The position numbers were made by a program, and so were the translations under genes. This document shows, one piece after another, positions 7,585 through 12,066 of a stretch of 12,066 nt of DNA. The notes below the pieces were generated by a model that did not search any database, was not told where the DNA came from, and saw only the letters and a list, made by a program, of their open reading frames with translations. The first letter of the stretch is position 1. Each line of letters opens with the position of its first letter. The DNA is from Pirellulaceae bacterium (GTDB lineage: Bacteria; Planctomycetota; Planctomycetia; Pirellulales; Pirellulaceae), in assembly GCA_030744095.1 (NCBI GenBank), contig JASLRF010000399.1, forward strand, positions 1-12,066, read 5' to 3'.

Positions 7585-8166
7585 TTATGGAATCAACCCT
7601 TGATCTTGCAACCATTGGCCAAAAGTGATCAGTTCTTCTTCGTTCATCCGCAACAGCAGGTCGTTGTAGTGGATGCGATGGATGGCCAGGATGTGCGATT
7701 CATGCAATCTTAGTGTGTCACCAAGATCCAGTTCGTGCAGTCGTGTTTCATGAAGGGGATTGTCGACGACGCCCGTCACCCACTCCCCTGCCCTGCTGGT
7801 GATTCGCACCCAGAACTGTTCTCCCCAACCACGCGCCGGTGCGGATTGCGTCGGCACGGCGACCAGGCTGGCCGGTTCCTCGTGACAGATGACCGGCTTT
7901 GTCGTGGCCTCATTGCATTGTGGACATTCGCATTGCACGGGCGCGTCCGGATGGATGGAGAATCGCGGAGAGTCAATTCGGACTTCGACAAACTCGCCAA
8001 CCCCCACATGGCGCCTCATGGTCGAATGTGGAATCTGGAAGCGGTCGCCCTGCTTGGCATGCATCCGCACGCCATCGACGAGTTCATATCCATTAGCCAG
8101 TTGAGTGGAGCGTTGTTCGGTCATGAACTGAATTGTAAACAGAAAACGAGACTTATGCTGGTCCAT
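7585..8166 (-). CDS. Uncharacterised protein, Cys cluster plus DUF2314-like C-terminal half
   Basis: Protein of 193 residues that I do not recognise as a named gene. No signal peptide or membrane segment is seen, so probably cytoplasmic. Residues about 36-65 form a conserved-looking beta-rich stretch (GDRFQIP, VGVGEFVEVRID). A cluster C79-x-C81-x2-C84-x9-C94-H95 could bind zinc. Residues about 112-162 (GEQFWVRI, GVVDNPL, LDLGDTLRL, SHILAIH) resemble the DUF2314 pattern of a WV-strand, a GxLxN turn and a GDxVxxxxxxI ending; this is by eye, not a search. The C-terminus (166-193) is an acidic helix-forming tail. No ribosome site is evident at the first ATG or at the second (residue 15, position 8124), so the start is uncertain. 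Its stop is 19 bases from the S41-like stop (convergent). Confidence 0.65.
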   Translation of the reverse strand: MDQHKSRFLFTIQFMTEQRSTQLANGYELVDGVRMHAKQGDRFQIPHSTMRRHVGVGEFVEVRIDSPRFSIHPDAPVQCECPQCNEATTKPVICHEEPASLVAVPTQSAPARGWGEQFWVRITSRAGEWVTGVVDNPLHETRLHELDLGDTLRLHESHILAIHRIHYNDLLLRMNEEELITFGQWLQDQGLIP

Positions 8167-8233
8167 AAGGCGGGATTGTAGCGGCGGTTCTCGTCCCCAG
8201 GTTGTGGGCTGTCTCCTGACCCGCTCACCGTCT

Positions 8234-8304
8234 CGACCGAAGGTCTCCTCTTTCTGCAGTGAACATGGACAGGCATTCCACGCGCTCTTGGAGACCTTCG
8301 GTCG
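8234..8304. repeat. Perfect 15-bp inverted repeat with 41-bp spacer
   Basis: CGACCGAAGGTCTCC (8234-8248) is the exact reverse complement of GGAGACCTTCGGTCG (8290-8304). Both neighbouring genes are transcribed away from it, so it cannot be a terminator for either. A REP-like or non-autonomous palindromic element, or a regulatory structure, fits better. Confidence 0.75.
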
Positions 8305-8396
8305 GCGTGGCGTTGCGGTAGGGAGCCCGCATCACAACACGTGACATGATATGAAAACACTGCAAACCAACAACTTAAAAATCTGTAGAGGGAGAG

Positions 8397-8453
8397 GTAA
8401 TCACGATTCGCAGAAAGCTCACCTGTACACTGCGCGGTACAAGTGATTACAAT
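8397..8453 (+). promoter_or_regulatory. Candidate promoter and operator of the Crp/Fnr-type gene
   Basis: TGTACA (8424-8429), an 18-base spacer and TACAAT (8448-8453) form a sigma70-like promoter about 37 bases before ATG 8491. It is overlapped by a 28-bp dyad, TCACcTGTAC-N8-GTACAaGTGA (8419-8446, one mismatch pair), and by an 8-bp inverted repeat GTAATCAC/GTGATTAC (8397-8404 with 8443-8450). Dyads of this size at a Crp-family gene suggest autoregulation. Binding is inference. Confidence 0.45.
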
Positions 8454-8490
8454 CGGGCGTGGATGTTAAGTAGCGTGTGGGACTTGCCGA

Positions 8491-9258
8491 ATGAGTGAAA
8501 AGTACTGGTTCCTAAAACGATGCGACTTGTTCGGACCGCTATCGGACGAGCAGTTACGGCGTATGGAATCACGGTGCCGTATTCGCGAGATTCCACGGAA
8601 TTCGCCGGTCTATCTGCCGGCCGATGCTGCCGACGGTATGCTGCTGTTGGCGTCCGGACGCGTCAAGATATGCGGCTTCACACCTGATGGCAAACAGAGC
8701 ATCTTGACCTTCATTGAGCCCGGAGAGGTGTTTGGCGAACTGGCGATCTTCGAGTCCGCCCAACGCGATGAATATGCCGAAGCAGTGCTGGCATCGACGG
8801 TGCTGCTGATTCCTCGCGATCAAGTTCAGCAGTTGATGCTCGAACAACCCACTCTCTCATTGGGAGTGACCAAGCTAATTGGTTTAAGGCGGAAGCGGAT
8901 CGAACGTCGGTTGAAGTACCTGCTTTTTCACTCGAATCGCGACAAACTAGTCCATTTGCTGCTGGAACTGCTGGAACAGTACGGAAAGACAACCGCCGAG
9001 GGTATCGAAATCACGCTCAAACTGTCCCATCAAGATCTGGCGAGTATCATTGGTGCCACGCGCGAGACGGTCACCGTGAATCTGGGTGAACTGCAGGCGG
9101 CCGGATTGATCAAGGTCGGACGAAAGCGAGTGCTCGTAAAGGACGTCGAACGGATGGCAGCGAGTGTGAGTGTCGCCGCGCCGCACAGCCGTGGCGAAGA
9201 TGACAGTACAGGCCAGGGAAAGCCGGAAACTCGGGAGACAACACATTTCTTGCCCTAG
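8491..9258 (+). CDS. Crp/Fnr-family transcriptional regulator
   Basis: Protein of 255 residues with the two-domain Crp layout. The N-terminal effector domain (about 10-115) has SGRVKI near 55-60, EPGEVFGELAIF at 76-87 and a shortened phosphate-binding cassette with R92-D93 where E. coli CRP has Arg-Ser; cAMP binding is therefore doubtful. A long dimerisation helix follows (about 118-140). The winged helix-turn-helix is at about 178-215: LSHQDLASIIGATRETVTVNLGELQAAGLI, whose recognition helix keeps the Arg-Glu-Thr of CRP but has Val where CRP has its second DNA-contacting Arg. FNR-type iron-sulphur Cys spacing is absent. Residues about 225-255 form an extra, polar, probably disordered tail. 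No ribosome site is evident. The gene precedes a zinc-finger membrane protein by 136 bases on the same strand. Effector and targets unknown. Confidence 0.9.
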   Translation: MSEKYWFLKRCDLFGPLSDEQLRRMESRCRIREIPRNSPVYLPADAADGMLLLASGRVKICGFTPDGKQSILTFIEPGEVFGELAIFESAQRDEYAEAVLASTVLLIPRDQVQQLMLEQPTLSLGVTKLIGLRRKRIERRLKYLLFHSNRDKLVHLLLELLEQYGKTTAEGIEITLKLSHQDLASIIGATRETVTVNLGELQAAGLIKVGRKRVLVKDVERMAASVSVAAPHSRGEDDSTGQGKPETRETTHFLP

Positions 9259-9394
9259 TGTGGGCTCTTTCACAGAGAATAGCTGGAACAACGGCGATGA
9301 TTGTAGGTAAGGCGCAGTTCGCGTCGGTCAATTCGACGACCACACATTTTCACATGGCCACCATACAGGCGGCCCCATTTGACACGGCCCAGTC

Positions 9395-9802
9395 ATGAAT
9401 ACATCAGAACAAGAGCAAGATCGTTGGGAGTCCTGCCCACCGGGTACCCTTGCACGCACGGTTCATGGGATTCGGGCACGCCAACGTGATCGACGTCGCG
9501 CCAAGATCGTAGGGCTGACAGGCGGCGCCGCGGTCCTACTATTGGCTGCGGCAATCATCTCCCAGCAATCTGGTCTAGCTCCGGTTGAGAGCCCTAACCT
9601 GGGCAAGATCACTTGTGCAAAGGTGAAGTCGTTGCTGCCTGCCTTTATTGCTGGAAGGCTGGAAGCGGCAGTGACTGGCCAAGTCGAATCGCATCTCGAC
9701 GCGTGCCCACACTGCCGCGAGCGTTACGAGAAGACAAAAGACGAGACAGCTTTTCCAGGTCACCAGATGAGCGATTCATCGCAGCTTGCCATGCGGACTT
9801 GA
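9395..9802 (+). CDS. Single-pass membrane protein with anti-sigma-type zinc finger
   Basis: Protein of 135 residues. An N-terminal segment with W11 and CPPGTL (C14-L19) is followed by a strongly basic stretch (R27-R35), one hydrophobic helix (about 39-56) and a C-terminal zf-HC2-like domain: C74-x25-H100-x3-C104-x2-C107, with VESHLDACPHC at 97-107. This is the signature of anti-sigma zinc fingers (ZAS/RskA type). In classical members the finger is N-terminal and cytoplasmic, before the membrane helix. Here the order is reversed, and the positive-inside rule puts the basic N-terminus in the cytoplasm and the finger outside. No sigma factor gene is adjacent; the upstream neighbour is the Crp-type regulator. 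A role as sensor or anchor is possible but unproven. TTGACA at 9379-9384 is too close to the start to serve it. No ribosome site is evident. Confidence 0.7.
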   Translation: MNTSEQEQDRWESCPPGTLARTVHGIRARQRDRRRAKIVGLTGGAAVLLLAAAIISQQSGLAPVESPNLGKITCAKVKSLLPAFIAGRLEAAVTGQVESHLDACPHCRERYEKTKDETAFPGHQMSDSSQLAMRT

Positions 9803-9818
9803 GCACCCGAAGAGAATT

Positions 9819-9887
9819 GTAGGTCTGCCTCTCCGAGGCGGACTTGGGTTTGGAACGGGGGGTCGCTGCTCTCGGAGAGAGACCTAC
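9819..9887. terminator. Long hairpin between convergent genes, possible bidirectional terminator or repeat
   Basis: GTAGGTCT-gc-CTCTCCGAG (9819-9837) pairs with CTCGGAGAGAGACCTAC (9871-9887): 17 base pairs with one two-base bulge and a 33-base loop. The left arm can alternatively fold on itself (AGGTCTGCCTC 9821-9831 with GAGGCGGACTT 9835-9845, two G-T wobbles, TCC loop). It fills most of the 91-bp gap between the zinc-finger gene and mutL stops, fitting a two-way transcription end, though no T run follows. Confidence 0.55.
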
Positions 9888-9893
9888 TGTACG

Positions 9894-11834
9894 CTACGTC
9901 CGCCTAAAACGCTTGTCCAGCTCTTCCCGCGTGAAGACCAACGCAGTCGGTCGCCCATGAGGACAGTGATGACTGTCCTGGAAGTGATGCCGTTGTTCCA
10001 GCAATGCGGTGACTTCTCCAGACGACAAGCGATCGCCTGCCTTGATGGCTGCTTTGCAAGAGATCATGTGCAGCAGCTCGTCCAAAACGTCCCGACGATC
10101 CGGGGTCTTTCCTTCTTCCAACAAGAGATCGACTACCTGCCGCAGCATCTCATTGGGGCTCATGTTGGCCAACATGGCGGGGTAGGCCGAAACCAAAATC
10201 GTGTCGCCACCGAACGCTTCGATTTCGATTCCCATCTTGGCCAGTGTCTCACGCGCTTCCAGGGTAGCGGCGGCCTCCGCGGAAGTGAGTGCCACGGGCT
10301 CTGGCACGAGCAATCGCTGCGTCTCCATCGTTCCGGCCAGCACTTTGTCCCGAATTTGTTCGTACAGAATTCGTTCGTGCAACGCATGTTGATCGATGAC
10401 GACCATGCCCTCTTCGTTTTCGGTCACGAGGTAGCGTTGGTGCAGTTGCAGGCCGAGCGGCGATGCGCCGGTTGCGCTGTGGATCTGTTGGTCGAGCTGT
10501 TTGGCCACGCTGTGCTGGCGGTCGTCGTCCGCGGTCTGCGAATCGTCTGTTCTGGGCTCGCCGCAGTCCAAACGCGGATCGGGTGCGAGAGGCTGATCGT
10601 CAGAATCTGGTTGGTCCGGCGCTTTGTCAAACGGGACAAAGTCGGGCGTGCGTCCGGTGAGTGTATAGTTCAGTCCCAATCGTGATTGCCGATCCACTGC
10701 CGCGGCGGTCGCGTCGTCAGACGTTTGCGGCGTCGTGCCGCGTGCCCAGTCGCTGATCTCGCGACGGTGACGGGCGGCAGATTCGGGGTCTTGTGATTCA
10801 GTCGCCAGCGGTGTGACGCCAACCGGCTGGACCCGGGCGGTGAGGTCGGTGGTCAGAAACTTGTTGCGTAGCGTGGCGAGCAACTGGCTGTAGAGCCGGC
10901 CCGCCTCTTGAAAACGGACCTCGATCTTGGTCGGATGCACGTTGACATCAACGGTTTCTGAGGGCAGGTCGATGCGAACGAACGCGATTGGAAAGCGTCC
11001 CGTCAGCAACAACCCACGATACGCTTCTCCCAGTGCGTGTTGCAGTGACCGATCACGGATAAAGCGGCCGTTTAGCAGCAAGTACTGCAGCCGGTTGTTG
11101 GAACGGCTCATTTCTGGATCCGCTACGTAGCCAGCGATCCTCACGCCGTTTTCGTCGCTCTCGACCCAGATCAAGTGGTCGTTCAACTCGGGACCAAAGA
11201 ACGTAGCAATTCGGTCGCGCCAACTCTCGACCGGTGGCAGGTCATGCAGGATGCGATCGTTATGCCGCAACGTGAAGTGGACTTGCGGATGCGCCAGCAC
11301 GATCCGAGTGAACGCTTCGCTGGCGTGTCCCAGTTCGGTCTGCGTCGTCTTCATGAACTTGCGACGGACCGGTGTGTTGAAGAACAGGTTGCGAATCTCG
11401 ATGATCGTCCCCGGAGGGCAGCCGCAGGGAGACACGTCACCTTGATGACCACCGTTGATTTCCAGCTCGGACCCTGCTTGTTCGGTCGCCTGCCGACTGC
11501 GGATGTGCATCTGGCTGACTTCCGCGATCGACGCTAAGGCTTCACCGCGAAAACCAAACGTGTGTACGCTAAACAGATCGTCTGCGTCACGGATCTTGCT
11601 CGTGGCGTGACTGGCAACAGCCAGTGTGAGTTGTTCAGGGGCGATCCCACAGCCGTTGTCGGCAACACGGATCAGTTGCGCCCCACCTTGTTCGATCGAC
11701 ACGTCCACGCGTGTCGCACCGCTGTCGACCGCGTTCTCGACAATCTCCTTTACGACACTTGCGGGCCGCTCGATGACCTCGCCGGCCGCGATCTTGTTGA
11801 CGACGCTCGAGGGCAGTTGTTTGATCTCGGACAT
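9894..11834 (-). CDS. mutL: DNA mismatch repair protein MutL, endonuclease type
   Basis: Protein of 646 residues with full-length MutL architecture. It couples MutS mismatch recognition to strand removal. The N-terminal GHKL ATPase shows E30 and N34 in KEIVENAVDSGAT, D59-NGCGI, ATSKIRDADDL and the FGFRGEAL lid motif (93-100), then NVHPTK further on in the S5-like domain. Residues roughly 330-440 are a variable polar linker. The C-terminal dimerisation domain carries the metal-binding endonuclease motif D481-QHA-LH-E487-R-ILY-E492, plus SCKAAIKAG, CPHGRPT (coded near 9950-9970) and a terminal FRR, all typical of MutL/PMS2 proteins that nick DNA themselves. This implies a MutH-independent pathway, as in most bacteria. 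The start ATG matches the conserved MSEIKQLP opening; a weak GGGA lies upstream. No partner repair gene is in the window. Identification is very secure. Confidence 0.98.
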   Translation of the reverse strand: MSEIKQLPSSVVNKIAAGEVIERPASVVKEIVENAVDSGATRVDVSIEQGGAQLIRVADNGCGIAPEQLTLAVASHATSKIRDADDLFSVHTFGFRGEALASIAEVSQMHIRSRQATEQAGSELEINGGHQGDVSPCGCPPGTIIEIRNLFFNTPVRRKFMKTTQTELGHASEAFTRIVLAHPQVHFTLRHNDRILHDLPPVESWRDRIATFFGPELNDHLIWVESDENGVRIAGYVADPEMSRSNNRLQYLLLNGRFIRDRSLQHALGEAYRGLLLTGRFPIAFVRIDLPSETVDVNVHPTKIEVRFQEAGRLYSQLLATLRNKFLTTDLTARVQPVGVTPLATESQDPESAARHRREISDWARGTTPQTSDDATAAAVDRQSRLGLNYTLTGRTPDFVPFDKAPDQPDSDDQPLAPDPRLDCGEPRTDDSQTADDDRQHSVAKQLDQQIHSATGASPLGLQLHQRYLVTENEEGMVVIDQHALHERILYEQIRDKVLAGTMETQRLLVPEPVALTSAEAAATLEARETLAKMGIEIEAFGGDTILVSAYPAMLANMSPNEMLRQVVDLLLEEGKTPDRRDVLDELLHMISCKAAIKAGDRLSSGEVTALLEQRHHFQDSHHCPHGRPTALVFTREELDKRFRRT

Positions 11835-11934
11835 CCGTTTCCCAGTCTATGAATAGTGCATTTGTCTGGTCGTGTAAAATGTTGAATCGAAGCGTGCGCG
11901 GCGAGCACAGTCATGGGGCCATTCCAGTGTCGCG
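11835..11934 (-). promoter_or_regulatory. Intergenic region upstream of mutL
   Basis: This 100-bp gap lies between the regulator's stop and the mutL start, both on the minus strand. It presumably carries the mutL promoter, but I cannot assign clear boxes. Only a weak GGGA ribosome site (about 11841-11844) is visible. Confidence 0.3.
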
Positions 11935-12066
11935 CTAACTCAATCCATATTTATCCAACTTACGGTACAACGTGCGAGCTCCGATTCCCAGGATCCGTGC
12001 CGATTCTTCACGATTGCCGTTGGTCAACTTCAGTGTTTGTTCGATAGCCCATTTCTCGATCGAGTC
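11935..12066 (-). CDS. C-terminal fragment of an NtrC-type regulator (Fis HTH domain), cut by window edge
   Basis: A 43-codon open frame runs in from the window end to TAG at 11935-11937. It reads as a Fis-type helix-turn-helix: [20 protein letters not shown] followed by [17 protein letters not shown]. The GN(R)xxxAxxLGIxxRTLYRKLxxYGL signature is the DNA-binding end of sigma54-dependent response regulators and enhancer-binding proteins. The receiver and AAA+ domains would lie beyond the window, so exact identity is open. It is co-oriented with mutL and 100 bp upstream. Confidence 0.85.
   Translation of the reverse strand, partial: DSIEKWAIEQTLKLTNGNREESARILGIGARTLYRKLDKYGLS

Larger units (their letters stand above)
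8167..8490. other. Divergent intergenic region of 324 bp
   Basis: It separates the minus-strand uncharacterised gene from the plus-strand Crp-type gene. It holds the 71-bp inverted repeat at 8234-8304 and the dyad-rich promoter of the regulator at 8397-8453. On the minus strand TACAAT sits about 12 bases before the ATG at 8166, which could make that transcript nearly leaderless, but no good -35 is present. No convincing small gene was found. Confidence 0.5.

Noticed and set aside
8491..9258. FNR-type oxygen sensor with iron-sulphur cluster
   Set aside because: The Cys residues (C11, C29, C61) do not have the FNR spacing and no fourth ligand is present.
9379..9384. TTGACA as a -35 box for the zinc-finger gene
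   Set aside because: A matching -10 would fall inside the coding region and none is present there.
9786..10685. A 299-codon open frame on the plus strand
   Set aside because: It is antisense to the C-terminal part of mutL, which is unmistakable. Its 5' end also overlaps the zinc-finger gene and the convergent hairpin.
1..12066. CRISPR array, tRNA, rRNA, insertion sequence, prophage, toxin-antitoxin or defence cassette
   Set aside because: No regularly spaced repeats, transposase or integrase motifs, cloverleaf-like segment or known defence domain were seen on either strand.

Overview
The window looks like a chromosomal segment of a planctomycete, probably a Pirellulales relative. The basis is the mix of gene families: a large HzsA-related (hydrazine synthase alpha-like) protein with CxxCH haem motifs, a secreted ceramidase-like protein, a Tat-exported DUF3500-type protein, a small membrane protein with an anti-sigma-type zinc finger, and an endonuclease-type MutL beside an NtrC-type regulator. 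This is inference from family distribution; no rRNA or other marker is present. DNA is moderately GC-rich throughout, and I see no integrase, transposase, phage gene, CRISPR array, tRNA or rRNA.

Layout. 26-3178 (+) encodes a 1050-residue exported protein with a jelly-roll-like N-terminus, a beta-propeller and three CxxCH motifs. 3179-3389 is a 211-bp gap holding a terminator-like pair of hairpins and then three more small hairpins. 3390-4904 (+) is a ceramidase-like amidohydrolase with its expected zinc ligands. 5004-5987 (-) is a DUF3500-type Tat substrate, convergent with the ceramidase gene. 6114-7565 (+) is a PDZ plus S41-fold protein whose Ser-Lys catalytic dyad is gone. 7585-8166 (-) is an uncharacterised protein with a Cys cluster and a DUF2314-like C-terminal half. 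8167-8490 is a divergent intergenic region with a perfect 15-bp inverted repeat (8234-8304) and a probable promoter overlapped by dyads. 8491-9258 (+) is a Crp/Fnr-family regulator. 9395-9802 (+) is a single-pass membrane protein with a zf-HC2-like motif on the C-terminal side of the membrane. 9803-9893 is a convergent gap with a long imperfect hairpin. 9894-11834 (-) is mutL. 11935-12066 (-) is the C-terminal Fis-type DNA-binding end of a sigma54-type regulator cut by the window edge.

How the genes fit together. Strand switches are frequent, so this is not one operon. Four consecutive proteins (HzsA-like, ceramidase-like, DUF3500-like, S41-like) carry export signals (three Sec-like, one Tat) and form an envelope block. 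The Crp regulator and zinc-finger membrane protein are co-oriented and may form a regulatory pair. mutL and the regulator fragment are co-oriented but 97 bp apart. I do not see a convincing multi-gene undescribed system. The most notable items are the dead S41 active site, the reversed zinc-finger/TM order, the HzsA-like multihaem protein outside an obvious anammox context, and two inverted-repeat elements that may belong to a genome-wide repeat family.
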